Shown: positions 7,451-16,407, counted from the stretch's first letter. The stretch: 64,000 bases of DNA from Devosia marina (GCF_009758415.1 NZ_WQRF01000011.1:1-64000); one strand, 5' to 3'. Made by a program: numbers and translations. Notes: generated by a model from the letters alone, not told the origin.

Positions 7451-8431
7451 ATGCTGCGTCTCTGGCCCGATAACCGTCGTGACTTCGCCTCGCTTTCGGA
7501 GCGCGAAATCCTCTCCCTGGCCGTTGCGGCGGAGGAGGAGGATGGGCGCATCTATTCGGAATATGCGACGCGACTGGGCGAGACTTATCCGGGCAGCGGC
7601 GCGCTGTTCGAGGGCATGGCGGCCGAAGAGGATGAGCACCGGCGGCGCTTGCTTGATCTTTATGTCGAGCGCTTCGGGACGCGGCTGGTACCGATCCGCC
7701 GCGAGCATGTGCGCGGGTTTCTCAACCGCAAGCCGGTATGGCTGCAAAAGACGCTAACCCTGGAACAGGCGCGCCAGCAGGTATGGGAAATGGAGGAAGG
7801 CGCCTATCGCTTCTACCTCGCTGCGGCCGATCAGGTGACCGATGCGGGTATCCGCAAGCTGCTCGGCGATCTGGCGGTTGCGGAAAAGGGCCATGCCAAA
7901 CGCGCCGATCAAATTGATGATCAAGTGCTGGGCCAAGAGGGCAGGGAAAGCGAGGGCCACGAACAGCACCGGCAGTTTCTATTGACCTATGTGCAGCCGG
8001 GGCTGGCCGGGCTGATGGATGGGTCCGTCTCGACGCTGGCGCCAGTGTTTGCGGCGGCCTTTGCCACCGGGGATACGCATCAGACCTTTCTGGTGGGTCT
8101 AGCCGCGGCGGTGGGCGCGGGCATTTCCATGGGCTTTACCGAGGCGGCCTCGGATGACGGCCGGCTGACCGGGCGCGGCTCGCCCATCAAGCGCGGGCTG
8201 GCGGCCGGGATCATGACGGCGGTGGGCGGGCTGGGGCACGCCCTGCCCTACCTGATTGCCGATTTCTTCACTGCCACAGCCGTTGCCATTGCCGTGGTGC
8301 TGATCGAGCTCTGGGCCATCGCCTATATCCAGAACCGCTATATGCAGACCCCGTTCTGGCGGGCGGTGATGCAGGTGGTATTGGGCGGATCGCTGGTGTT
8401 TGCGGCGGGGATTTTGATCGGCAATGCCTAG
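7451..8431 (+). CDS. mbfA: Membrane-bound ferritin MbfA (iron exporter)
   Basis: MbfA proteins join an N-terminal ferritin-like (erythrin) di-iron domain to a C-terminal Ccc1/VIT-like membrane domain and export iron in Agrobacterium and Bradyrhizobium. Here residues 1 to about 160 are ferritin-like, with Glu/His-rich helices (AAEEEDGR, AAEEDEHRRR, MEEGAYRF, AEKGHAKR). The remainder has five or so membrane segments with the VIT-type GLMDGSVSTLAPVFA and GFTEAASDDG motifs. The start at 7451 is preferred over an ATG at 7439 because GGAGGA lies 4 bases before it. Two ICE boxes just upstream point to Irr control. The 326-residue length fits the family. Confidence 0.95.
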   Translation: MLRLWPDNRRDFASLSEREILSLAVAAEEEDGRIYSEYATRLGETYPGSGALFEGMAAEEDEHRRRLLDLYVERFGTRLVPIRREHVRGFLNRKPVWLQKTLTLEQARQQVWEMEEGAYRFYLAAADQVTDAGIRKLLGDLAVAEKGHAKRADQIDDQVLGQEGRESEGHEQHRQFLLTYVQPGLAGLMDGSVSTLAPVFAAAFATGDTHQTFLVGLAAAVGAGISMGFTEAASDDGRLTGRGSPIKRGLAAGIMTAVGGLGHALPYLIADFFTATAVAIAVVLIELWAIAYIQNRYMQTPFWRAVMQVVLGGSLVFAAGILIGNA

Positions 8432-8928
8432 GCGGCACGCTGTACCCGCCGCCGCATCCTGAGCCAGGCCAGACCGGAGACGGCAAGAACCGGGACGATG
8501 ACCAGCAGGGATTGGGTCCAGCCCGCATCGGGGCCGAACAGCACTTCATGCATGCGCCGGCCGGGCAGGAAGGTGAAGGCGCCTGCCAGGATCAGCGCGC
8601 CGATATAGAGCCCCTGCATCTCGGCGCGGTGGCGCGCCACATTGCGCTCGACGATGATGGCCCTGAGGCCAACAAAGAGCGTGTAATAGGTGAACAGCGA
8701 AAACAGGTGGATGGGGCTGAACGGCCCGATCAGCCTTATGTCGTTGATGAACAGGGCCGAGGTGGCGGTGACCAGCATCAGCACCACCCAGACCCGGCCC
8801 ATCGCCTTGTGCAGGGCCGTGCCCTTGCGGCGCCAGAGGACGAGGGCGCCCAGCAGGGTTGCCGCGATGGCGGCGAAGGCATGGATCTGGATGACAAGGT
8901 CAGACTGCAGCAGGGGCGAAAGAGACAT
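8428..8928 (-). CDS. DUF2306-type integral membrane protein
   Basis: A 166-residue protein with about four hydrophobic helices, starting MSLSPLLQSDLVIQIHAFAA. The HAFAAIAATLLGALVLWRRK and ALHKAMGRVW segments, with a conserved His in each, are typical of DUF2306 membrane proteins. Function is unknown. The ATG at 8928 is chosen because the upstream extension has no hydrophobic start. It is divergent from a membrane-anchored LytTR regulator gene 77 bp away, and its 3' end overlaps mbfA by 4 bp tail to tail. Confidence 0.8.
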   Translation of the reverse strand: MSLSPLLQSDLVIQIHAFAAIAATLLGALVLWRRKGTALHKAMGRVWVVLMLVTATSALFINDIRLIGPFSPIHLFSLFTYYTLFVGLRAIIVERNVARHRAEMQGLYIGALILAGAFTFLPGRRMHEVLFGPDAGWTQSLLVIVPVLAVSGLAWLRMRRRVQRAA

Positions 8929-9005
8929 CGAGAGGCGCCATATTGGTGAGGGTAAAGACTTTGCCTCACCTCGATGCTTGGCTAGATTGACCGCGACAAT
9001 ACCAA

Positions 9006-9794
9006 GTGCCCCAATCGCAGGTCTCATTCGTGAACGACAGCCCATTGCAATCCACGCTTCGTGAACTGCAGGGGCTGTCGCGCGATGCCCGGTTCTGGAC
9101 CGTGCTGGCCGTGATCGCGCTGATCGTGGGACTGGTGGGGCCATTCGGCACCTATCAGGTGCTGGCGGTGGCGCCGCGTCTTGCCTATTGGGCCGTGGTT
9201 GTCCTGGGCACAGCTTTGACCGGCACGCTGGTGGTGGGTTTTATCGAAGGAGTGCTGCGGCCGCGCCTCAACAAATATCTGGCAGCGCTGCTGGCCGGGG
9301 CGCTTCCCGGACCATTGCTGGCGGCGATGGTGGCGCTGATCAATATTGCCGTGTTCGGGCCAGGGGTCACAAGCTTTGACCTGCTGACACTGGGGATTTA
9401 CTGCACGCTGATTTCGGCAGCGGTGACGCTGGTCAGCGCGGTGCTGGAGCGGCCCGCTCAACCGGACCCGGCACATGCCCCACCTGCACTGCTGGAGCGT
9501 TTGCCGCGCCCGCAACGAGGAACATTAAGGCGCATTTCGGTTGCGGATCACTATGTCGAGGTGACGACCGACAAGGGCAGCAGCCTGGTCCTGATGCGGC
9601 TCTCCGACGCCATCAAGGAAACCGCACCGATCGAGGGATTGCAGGTGCATCGCAGCCATTGGGTGGCGCTCGACGCGGTCAGGCGCAGCACGCGCCAGAA
9701 TGGCCGGCCCGCGCTGGAGCTGGACGATGGCAGCATCGTGCCGGTGAGCCGGACCTACATCGCCGCCGTGCGGGCGGCGGGCTTTCCAGCCTGA
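9006..9794 (+). CDS. Membrane-anchored LytTR-family transcriptional regulator
   Basis: The 262 residues divide into an N-terminal membrane part with about four helices (residues 28-145) and a C-terminal LytTR DNA-binding domain (about 165-258). The LytTR signature is seen in ISVADHYVEV, RLSDAIKE, LQVHRSHWVALDAV and PVSRTYIAAVR. Such proteins lack a receiver domain and probably sense a membrane signal directly. The start is GTG at 9006, with another GTG at 9030 possible. The divergent DUF2306 gene is the likely target. The 3' end overlaps the convergent LysR gene by 40 bp. Confidence 0.88.
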   Translation: MPQSQVSFVNDSPLQSTLRELQGLSRDARFWTVLAVIALIVGLVGPFGTYQVLAVAPRLAYWAVVVLGTALTGTLVVGFIEGVLRPRLNKYLAALLAGALPGPLLAAMVALINIAVFGPGVTSFDLLTLGIYCTLISAAVTLVSAVLERPAQPDPAHAPPALLERLPRPQRGTLRRISVADHYVEVTTDKGSSLVLMRLSDAIKETAPIEGLQVHRSHWVALDAVRRSTRQNGRPALELDDGSIVPVSRTYIAAVRAAGFPA

Positions 9795-10708
9795 AACAGA
9801 TGCAGCCGATCATCGATGATTTCACCGACGCGGGCGCATTCCTGGGCGATTTCGCGGACAAAATCGGCCAGCATGGGGCGGTCAAGCACGGCGGGATTGC
9901 GCACCACCATGGCGGTGTCGCGGTGCAGAGGTTCGAACTCAAGCGGTGAGATTTCCACCAGGCGCCCGGCGCGCACATCCTCGTCCACGGCCGAATTGAC
10001 GAAGAACCCCAGTCCCTCGCCTTTCATCGCCAAGCGCCGGGCGGGGCCTGTGGGCAGTTCGACACTGGTCTGGGCCAGGCGGACCAGGGCGGCGGCGCGC
10101 TCCGGATCGGCCTGCCACCAGCGCAGGGCAATGACGCGGGGCACCAGGGCAAGCACCTGGTCGATGGTGGGCTGGCTCGACAACTTGGCCGCCACTTCAG
10201 GGGAAACCACCAGCGGCACGCGCTCGCGCATGATGATGAGCGGTTCGAGATCGACCACCAGCGGATCGATATTGGGCCAGCACAAAATGCCCATCTCCAC
10301 TTCGCGCTCATGCAGCATGGCGGCGATCTGTGCCTGACGGCCTTCGCGCACGACCACATCGACCGACGGGTAATTGGCCTGGAAGCGGATGAGGCTTTCC
10401 GTAATCAGGGGTGAGACCAGGGTACGCAGCGAACCGATGGAGACCCGGCCACGCTCGACCCGGCGCAGCGCCTCGCGCCCTTCCTGGGCGGTGCCGATGA
10501 TGCGACGGGCAAAGGGCAGAAAGGTCATGCCCTGATCGGTCAGCGTCACGGTGCGCCCACGGACAAATAATTGCACGCCCAAAAGGTTTTCCAGGGCGCG
10601 GATGCGCATGGAAGCGGTGGCCTGGGTGATGTTGAGATAGGCCGCGGCCCGGGTAAAGGACTGGTCGCGGACGATACGGTCGAAGGTGCGAAGCTGGTCG
10701 AGGTCCAT
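9755..10708 (-). CDS. LysR-family transcriptional regulator
   Basis: A 317-residue LysR regulator. The helix-turn-helix occupies about residues 1-60 (MDLDQLRTFDRIVRDQSFTR, then ITQATASMRIRALENLLG). The effector domain follows with the usual alternation of strands and helices. It overlaps the LytTR gene tail to tail by 40 bp. No divergent partner gene was seen: the next gene upstream, trhO, ends 80 bp away on the same strand. Its target therefore cannot be guessed from position. Confidence 0.88.
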   Translation of the reverse strand: MDLDQLRTFDRIVRDQSFTRAAAYLNITQATASMRIRALENLLGVQLFVRGRTVTLTDQGMTFLPFARRIIGTAQEGREALRRVERGRVSIGSLRTLVSPLITESLIRFQANYPSVDVVVREGRQAQIAAMLHEREVEMGILCWPNIDPLVVDLEPLIIMRERVPLVVSPEVAAKLSSQPTIDQVLALVPRVIALRWWQADPERAAALVRLAQTSVELPTGPARRLAMKGEGLGFFVNSAVDEDVRAGRLVEISPLEFEPLHRDTAMVVRNPAVLDRPMLADFVREIAQECARVGEIIDDRLHLFQAGKPAARTAAM

Positions 10709-10788
10709 TGGAAAGGCTTATGCGAGACGCGATTACGGCCGATCTATCGCGCGCGTCATAGGCAATGTCTATACGTCGAGTGACGCAG

Positions 10789-11802
10789 CTAGCCCTTGTT
10801 GGCCCGGCGCGAACGTTCGGCCTGTGCCTTTTTCTGCTGACGGCGGCGCTCGGCGTCGGTGAGAGCGGCGTCGCCCATATGCGAGAGGCCGCGCTGCCTG
10901 GCCAGGTCCATCTGGCGCTGGCGCTCGGCGGCGGCCTGGTGCTTGGCGGTCTCGCCCGCGCAATAGGGGCAGGAGATGCCTTCGTGAAAATCGGCGTGGC
11001 CCCGGTCGGCCTCGGTCAGTGGATGGCGGCAGGCGCGGCAGAGGGTGGCATTGCCCAGTTCGAGCCCGTGGCCGACCGAGACACGCTCATCGAACACGAA
11101 GCATTCGCCGGTAAAGCGGCTTTGGTCCTCGGGCACCACTTCGAGATATTTGAGGATGCCGCCCTTGAGATGAAACACCTCCTCAAAGCCCTGACTCAAA
11201 AGGTATGACGAGGCTTTTTCGCAGCGGATGCCGCCAGTGCAGAACATGGCGACCTTCTTGTGCTTGTTCGGATCGAGGTGCTTTTCGACATAGTCCTTGA
11301 ACTCGACAAAGCTCGATGTGTGCGGATCCAGCGCGCGCTGGAAGGTGCCAAGACCCACTTCATAATCATTGCGCGTATCGACCAGCACCACGTCATTGCG
11401 CTCGATCAGCGCATTCCAGTCATCAGGTTCGACATAGGTTCCGACCTGGCGGTTTGGGTCCGCCTGAGGCGCGCGCAGGGTGACGATTTCAGGCTTCAGA
11501 CGCACTTTCATGCGCAGGAACGGCGCGGTGTCGGCAAAGGAATATTTCACCTCGGCGCCAACGAGCCGGCTGCCGAAGGGACCGGAGGCGAAAAGATAGT
11601 CGGCCAACGCGTCAATGGCCTCGGGCGCGCCGGCGACGGTGCCGTTGATGCCTTCGGGGGCAAGGATCAACGTGCCCTTGATGGCGCGATTGCAACAGAA
11701 CTCGGCCAGCGGCGCTTTGAGCGCCTCAACATCAGGCAGGGCCGCGAATTTATAGATGGCCATCACCTTGTATGGATGATTGGTCTGGGGCAAACTGGAC
11801 AT
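10789..11802 (-). CDS. trhO: tRNA uridine(34) hydroxylase TrhO (rhodanese-related, UPF0176)
   Basis: TrhO hydroxylates U34 of tRNAs using oxygen, giving ho5U. The 337-residue protein has an N-terminal acylphosphatase-like part (residues 11-105, with NRAIKGTLILAPEGINGTV), a rhodanese domain with the catalytic loop CTGGIRCEKA (Cys188), and a C-terminal Cys-rich part (CRACRHPL ... CPYC) that could bind zinc. A basic tail ends the protein. The start at 11802 is the Met before SSLPQTNHPYKV; upstream in-frame Mets are less likely. The aldo/keto reductase gene is divergent, 95 bp away. Confidence 0.93.
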   Translation of the reverse strand: MSSLPQTNHPYKVMAIYKFAALPDVEALKAPLAEFCCNRAIKGTLILAPEGINGTVAGAPEAIDALADYLFASGPFGSRLVGAEVKYSFADTAPFLRMKVRLKPEIVTLRAPQADPNRQVGTYVEPDDWNALIERNDVVLVDTRNDYEVGLGTFQRALDPHTSSFVEFKDYVEKHLDPNKHKKVAMFCTGGIRCEKASSYLLSQGFEEVFHLKGGILKYLEVVPEDQSRFTGECFVFDERVSVGHGLELGNATLCRACRHPLTEADRGHADFHEGISCPYCAGETAKHQAAAERQRQMDLARQRGLSHMGDAALTDAERRRQQKKAQAERSRRANKG

Positions 11803-11897
11803 GGATTTCGAGCCGGGCGCATTCATGGCGCCGCTCATACCACCGGCCGGGCCCGGCGTCACGGGGCGGCCGCAGCCACAAAATCGGGAGTGAGACC

Positions 11898-12935
11898 ATG
11901 ACCTATCGGGCGGACAACGCGCGCTATGACACGATGCAATACCGCCGCTCGGGCAAATCGGGGCTGAAGCTGCCGGTGGTGAGCCTGGGGCTATGGCAGA
12001 ATTTCGGCGGCACGCGGGACTATCCGAGCGCCATGGAAATTCTGGGCTATGCCTTCGACCAAGGCGTGACCCATTTTGACCTGGCCAATAATTACGGGCC
12101 GCCGGCAGGCTCGTCGGAAGAATTGTTCGGGCAGGTGATGGCCCGCGATTTCCGCCCCTATCGCGACGAGATGATCGTTTCGACCAAGGCAGGCTACAAT
12201 ATGTGGCCGGGCCCTTATGGCGAATGGGGAAGCCGCAAATATCTGCTGGCCAGCCTGGACCAGTCGCTCAAGCGCATGGGACTCGACTATGTCGATATCT
12301 TCTATTCGCACCGGTTCGACCCCGATACCCCGCTCGAGGAAACCATGGGCGCGCTAGCCCATGCGGTCAAATCGGGCAAGGCGCTTTATGTCGGCATCTC
12401 CTCCTATCCCGAGCAGCAGACGCGCGAGGCGCATCGGATTCTGAAGGAAATGGGGGTGGCGACCACTATCCACCAGCCGAGCTATTCAATGATCAATCGC
12501 TGGATCGAGAACGACAAGACCATCGATGCCTGCGGCGAGTTGGGGATCGGGGTTATCGCTTTTTCGCCGCTGGCGCAGGGCGTGCTTTCGGGCAAATATA
12601 ATCGCGGCAATACCAACGGCGCGCGGGGCGACAATCCCAACAGCACATTGCGCGCCAGCCATATCGAACCGCGCGTGCTGGAGGCTGTCGACAAGGTGGG
12701 TGAGATCGCCAAGGCGCGTGGCCAGACCATGGTGCAGCTGGCGCTGAGCTGGGTGCTCAGGCGCAAGGAGATGACCTCGGCCTTGATCGGGGTGCGGACG
12801 CTGGATCAGCTCAAGGACAATCTGGGCGTGCTGAACAATCTCGATCTCAGCGATGAGGAGGTTGCCGCAATCGACGAGGCCACCGCCGGCGGGCAGATGG
12901 AGCTGCATCCGCGCCCGCAGGGCTGGCTGCGGTAG
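11898..12935 (+). CDS. Aldo/keto reductase, YghZ / L-glyceraldehyde 3-phosphate reductase type
   Basis: A 345-residue NADPH-dependent reductase. The catalytic tetrad can be assigned: Asp and Tyr in HFDLANNYGPP, Lys in VSTKAGYN and His in YSHRFD. The opening (MQYRRSGKSGLKLP) and the motif LGLWQNFGG are those of the YghZ group, which reduces L-glyceraldehyde 3-phosphate and methylglyoxal. The start at 11898 follows GGGAGTGAG. It ends in LHPRPQGWLR, and a palindromic intergenic repeat follows. The true substrate is unproven. Confidence 0.92.
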   Translation: MTYRADNARYDTMQYRRSGKSGLKLPVVSLGLWQNFGGTRDYPSAMEILGYAFDQGVTHFDLANNYGPPAGSSEELFGQVMARDFRPYRDEMIVSTKAGYNMWPGPYGEWGSRKYLLASLDQSLKRMGLDYVDIFYSHRFDPDTPLEETMGALAHAVKSGKALYVGISSYPEQQTREAHRILKEMGVATTIHQPSYSMINRWIENDKTIDACGELGIGVIAFSPLAQGVLSGKYNRGNTNGARGDNPNSTLRASHIEPRVLEAVDKVGEIAKARGQTMVQLALSWVLRRKEMTSALIGVRTLDQLKDNLGVLNNLDLSDEEVAAIDEATAGGQMELHPRPQGWLR

Positions 12936-12966
12936 TTGTTTCGGTCGAGGGCGTAGTGGTCGTCCG

Positions 12967-13015
12967 TCACCCCACCCTCATTCCCCCTAAGCGGGAGGGA
13001 TTGGGGGTGGGGTGA
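12967..13015. repeat. 49-bp palindromic intergenic repeat
   Basis: TCACCCCACCCTCATTCCC and an imperfect reverse complement ending GGGTGGGGTGA form one long hairpin with a short loop. It fills the gap between convergent genes and resembles the outer arms of the 454-602 element. Confidence 0.6.
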
Positions 13016-13040
13016 TACCGCGCCCCACGCGGGAGAGGCT

Positions 13041-13931
13041 TCACGCCATCATTGAGTGCAGCGCGCCCATGGCGGCGAGGGAGCCGGTGTTGTTGGCGAA
13101 GGTGACCGAATGCATGCCGGTGACGAGGTCGCCGGCGGCGAAGATGCCGGGGCGGGAGGCGGCCTGCATGTCGCCAATGGCGATCATGGTACCGGTCGGG
13201 GTGTCTTTCATGTCGAGGCCAAGCTGGGCATGCAGATCGGCCGAGGGTCGATTGCGGGGATGGGCATAAAGCGCATCAAGACCGATTTCCGTACCGTCCT
13301 CGAGCGTCACGCTGCGCACCTCGCCCTGGTCATGGGTGATGCCGACGAGCTTGGCGTTCTCCAGTTTGACGCCGCGCTTTTCGAGCTTGTCGCGCTCCTC
13401 CTCGGGGATCTCGTGCCCATCCAGGATCAGGGTGATATCATCGGTCCAGTTGGCATAGAGCGTTGGGCCATGCAGCGACATGGGCGATGAATAGAGCAGG
13501 CCCCAACGTTTTCCGGCCACTTCATAGCCATGGCAGAAGGGGCAGTGGATGACTGTCTTGCCCCAGCATTGAGCGAAGCCGGGAATGTCGGGCATTTCAT
13601 CGACAATGCCATAACTCAGGATCAGGCGGCGCCCGGCAATGGTTTCTCCGTCGGCGGTGGTGACGCGGAAATCATCGGGCGCGCCTGCAACGAGCTGCGC
13701 CCCGGCGCCGATGAGCTGCACGGTGGGATAGAACCGGACCTGCTTGCGGGCTGCGGCGAGCAAGTCACCCGGCGGGGTGCCGTCATGGCCAAATATGTTA
13801 TGGGCGCTCTCGGCGTAGCGATTGCGGTTGAGGCCGGTATCGAGCACGGTGACCTTGCGGCGGGCGCGGGCCAGTTGCATCGCGGCGGTGAGGCCGGCAA
13901 AGCTGCCGCCGATGATGATGACATCCTGCAT
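13041..13931 (-). CDS. NAD(P)/FAD-dependent oxidoreductase, thioredoxin-reductase-like
   Basis: A 296-residue flavoprotein with an N-terminal FAD motif (IIIGGSFAGLTAA), a redox pair in CPFCHGYE (Cys130, Cys133) and the C-terminal FAD motif GIFAAGDLVTG. It is slightly shorter than true thioredoxin reductase (about 320), and CPFCHGYE is typical of the stand-alone TrxR-like group often paired with Rrf2 regulators. It lies 83 bp downstream of an Rrf2 gene on the same strand, probably as one operon. Reduction of a small disulfide or thioredoxin-like partner is inferred. Confidence 0.9.
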   Translation of the reverse strand: MQDVIIIGGSFAGLTAAMQLARARRKVTVLDTGLNRNRYAESAHNIFGHDGTPPGDLLAAARKQVRFYPTVQLIGAGAQLVAGAPDDFRVTTADGETIAGRRLILSYGIVDEMPDIPGFAQCWGKTVIHCPFCHGYEVAGKRWGLLYSSPMSLHGPTLYANWTDDITLILDGHEIPEEERDKLEKRGVKLENAKLVGITHDQGEVRSVTLEDGTEIGLDALYAHPRNRPSADLHAQLGLDMKDTPTGTMIAIGDMQAASRPGIFAAGDLVTGMHSVTFANNTGSLAAMGALHSMMA

Positions 13932-14014
13932 ATGTCAGGTCCTTTTTTGGGCGAGCAGAACCGTTCGCTGCCAAGGCCTGGCAGCGCCTGAGGCCCGCTC
14001 TGGGGTTGGAAATG

Positions 14015-14452
14015 TCAGTCCAAGCGGGGGAACCCCGCATGGAGCGCGTCGGTGGCCAGGTCGCTCAGGCGCACCCGCTGCAGTCGGGCGGCCAGCAGCG
14101 CCTCGGCATCATCGAGAAAATCGTGCATGACCCGATCGACCGACCGCACAATGGCGCAGGTGACGTCGCCCGGATCGCTCTCGGTGCGAACCAGCATCCG
14201 CTCGCCAAGAGCGGAATAAACATCTCGCAGGGTGATTTCGGTGGCCGCACGACTGAGCGTCCATCCGCCATTGGGCCCCTTGCTGGAATCGACGATGCCG
14301 GCCTCGCGCAATTCGCCCAGAATGCGACGCACGACGACCGGATTGGTCATCAGGCAGGTGGCCAAAGCGGCTGAGCTGAGCTGCTTGCCGGGTTGGGCAT
14401 GAAGGTGCACCAAGGCGTGCAAGGCAATGGAAAGGCGGCTTGATCGTTTCAT
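14015..14452 (-). CDS. Rrf2-family transcriptional regulator (no Fe-S cysteines)
   Basis: A 145-residue Rrf2 protein with a winged helix at about residues 1-75 (SRLSIALHALVHLHAQPG, RRILGELREAGIVDSSKGPNGGW) and a C-terminal dimer helix. The three-cysteine cluster of IscR or NsrR is absent: only two isolated Cys are present, one in ATCLM and one in VTCAI. It therefore belongs with YwnA-like members that sense by another route. A 19-bp palindrome overlaps its start codon and suggests autoregulation. The flavoprotein gene downstream is the likely target. Confidence 0.9.
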   Translation of the reverse strand: MKRSSRLSIALHALVHLHAQPGKQLSSAALATCLMTNPVVVRRILGELREAGIVDSSKGPNGGWTLSRAATEITLRDVYSALGERMLVRTESDPGDVTCAIVRSVDRVMHDFLDDAEALLAARLQRVRLSDLATDALHAGFPRLD

Positions 14453-14470
14453 GTAACTTTTATTGTTACA
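14452..14470. promoter_or_regulatory. Rrf2 operator candidate TGTAAC-N7-GTTACA
   Basis: A 19-bp inverted repeat with perfect 6-bp arms overlaps the rrf2 start codon. It stands out as AT-rich in GC-rich DNA and has the form of an Rrf2-family dimer site. Confidence 0.6.
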
Positions 14471-14550
14471 CATAAGGGCACTGTCAAGGGGGGTTATCTT
14501 TGCTCCTCTTGCCAGCTTAGAGTGGAGGCCTTGATCTTGGGAGGATCGCC

Positions 14551-15156
14551 ATGCGCCTTGCAGCTTTACTGATCGCCTTGTGCGCCGGCCTGACCGGCCC
14601 GGCAGCGGCACAGGACGCGGGCAGCCAGGCCGTGATCGACCGCATGAAGGCAGGCAAGCTGATGCCGATCAGCGATGTGGCCGTGCTGATGATGGGGTCG
14701 GAGCGCTGGTGCTACCGGCTGCAGGAGAGCAATTGCGCCTGGTCCGATATCTATCTTGCGGTGAGCGAAACCGACGCGACCTATGAGATTTCCAACCCCT
14801 GGAGCGAAGAGGTCGACATCTCTTTTGTCGATCGCGGCGTGTTCCGGCAAGATCGCTATATCTGCGAGACCGGCAATGACTGGGTGCCCACAGTTCGCGG
14901 TTACGAGCGGGCAGATGGCACGGCCATTGAGGGCCGCGCGCTGGCAGCGCTGAAGGAGGAGATCTACAGCATCGTCAGCGTGGAAGATGATGATGACTGT
15001 TTCGACTATCTTTATCAGCATCAGGACAAGGCCGCAGAGACGGTGACCCTGTTGCAGCGCCATTACATCGACGGGGAAACCGACCCCGCCGATGATGCGC
15101 TGGTGACGCTGTATTTTGATGCCGACGCAGCCGCTGAGCTGGGCTGGTATTGGTAG
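14551..15156 (+). CDS. Secreted protein of unknown function
   Basis: A 201-residue protein not recognised as a known family. Residues 1-20 form a signal peptide (MRLAALLIALCAGLTGPAAA, cleavage near AAA-QD). The mature part is acidic, with several cysteines (RWCYRLQESNCAW, YICETG, DDCFDY) that could form disulfides in the periplasm, and ends AAELGWYW. The start has GGAGG about 6 bases upstream. It is divergent from the Rrf2 gene. Confidence 0.75.
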   Translation: MRLAALLIALCAGLTGPAAAQDAGSQAVIDRMKAGKLMPISDVAVLMMGSERWCYRLQESNCAWSDIYLAVSETDATYEISNPWSEEVDISFVDRGVFRQDRYICETGNDWVPTVRGYERADGTAIEGRALAALKEEIYSIVSVEDDDDCFDYLYQHQDKAAETVTLLQRHYIDGETDPADDALVTLYFDADAAAELGWYW

Positions 15157-15206
15157 CCACCCTACCCAGAGGGAGCGGATGAACTCTGGGGCATCAACCT
15201 GCGCAT

Positions 15207-15240
15207 CCCTCCCCTTGAAGGGGAGGGAGCAGATGAACAC
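15207..15240. repeat. Palindromic repeat with GATGAACAC tail, copy 1
   Basis: CCCTCCCC-TTGA-AGGGGAGGG is followed by AG..GATGAACAC. The same 34-bp unit recurs at 33896-33929 with only the loop and two tail bases changed, so it is a dispersed repeat family. A related half unit, GGGAGCGGATGAACTC, lies just upstream at about 15174-15189. Confidence 0.6.
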
Positions 15241-15279
15241 TGCTATCGCCCCTGAGGACCGAGGGTGGCGTGACAGCGA

Positions 15280-16407
15280 TCAGCCCAGCTTGCCGTCCTT
15301 GAGGCTTTGGGCAAGCGGGGCGGGCCGCTCGACGGGTGTCTTGATCTCCACGGTGCGGCCCTCGCGGGCGGCGAGCTCGAAGGCCTCCATCACCTCAAGG
15401 ACATGCAGAGCCAGATCGCCATTGGCGCGGTGCAGCCGGTTGTCGAGAATGGCGGCGGCCATGTCGGCGACCCCGAGCGAGCGGTAATTGCCGTCCGCAT
15501 AGGGGGCCTCGAGCTTGACTTCGGCCCAGTCCTGGTCTCGGCCTCGGTTGCGCAGCTCCACCGTGCCGCCAAAATGGTTCGGGTCAGGCACGATCAGGGT
15601 CTGCTCGGTGCCGTAGAGCTCGAGCGGGACGTGCTTGTGCGCAGCGACATCGAAGCTCATGGCGATCTGTACGATCGCGCCATTGGCAAAGCCGAGCGCG
15701 CCGGTGACATGGGTGTCGATATGCACCGGCATGGTCTGGCCCTTTTTGGGCTCGGAGGTGATGGTGCGTTCGGTCCGCAGACGCGAGGACATGGCCGAGA
15801 CTTTTGCGACAGGCCCCAGCAGATTGACCAAATCGGTGATGTAATAGGGGCCCATGTCGAGCATGGGGCCACCGCCGAGGTCGTAATAGAAGGCCGGGTC
15901 GGGGTGCCAGCTTTCGTGGCCGGGGCATTGCATAAAGGCGGTGCCGCCGACCAGTTGACCCAGCACGCCGCTATCGACCACGGCGCGGGCCTGCTGATGC
16001 GCGCCGCCAAGGAATGTATCGGGGGCCGAGCCGATGCGCAGGCCCGCCGCATTGGCGGCGTCGAGCAGTTTCCGTCCCTCGGCAAAGGTAATGCCGAGCG
16101 GCTTTTCGGAATAGACATGCTTGCCCGCAGCCAGGCATTTGAGCCCGACATCGACATGGGCCCGCGGAATGGTCAGGTTGACCACCAGATCGATGCCGGG
16201 ATCGGCGAGCATGTCGTCGACGCTCATCGCCTTGAGGCCGAATTCATCGGCGCGGGCCTGAGCGGCTTCGGGCCGCATGTCCGAAAGCGCCTTGACGTCG
16301 AGCACGCCGAAGCCCGGCAAGCCGTCCTTGCCCAGAATGGCCTTCAAATAGGCCGAAGAAATATTGCCGGTACCGATGAAGCCGATACCGAGGCGCCTGG
16401 CGCTCAT
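15280..16407 (-). CDS. Gfo/Idh/MocA-family oxidoreductase
   Basis: A 375-residue NAD(P)-dependent dehydrogenase of sugars, inositols or related polyols. The Rossmann motif GFIGTGNISSAY is at about residues 9-20, and the family lysine lies in YSEKPLG (about residue 99). The region GGGPMLDMGPYYITDLVNLLG, which carries part of the active site, is also present. The specific substrate cannot be told, and no sugar transporter is adjacent. It stands alone on the minus strand between a repeat and the Tad-like genes. Confidence 0.88.
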   Translation of the reverse strand: MSARRLGIGFIGTGNISSAYLKAILGKDGLPGFGVLDVKALSDMRPEAAQARADEFGLKAMSVDDMLADPGIDLVVNLTIPRAHVDVGLKCLAAGKHVYSEKPLGITFAEGRKLLDAANAAGLRIGSAPDTFLGGAHQQARAVVDSGVLGQLVGGTAFMQCPGHESWHPDPAFYYDLGGGPMLDMGPYYITDLVNLLGPVAKVSAMSSRLRTERTITSEPKKGQTMPVHIDTHVTGALGFANGAIVQIAMSFDVAAHKHVPLELYGTEQTLIVPDPNHFGGTVELRNRGRDQDWAEVKLEAPYADGNYRSLGVADMAAAILDNRLHRANGDLALHVLEVMEAFELAAREGRTVEIKTPVERPAPLAQSLKDGKLG

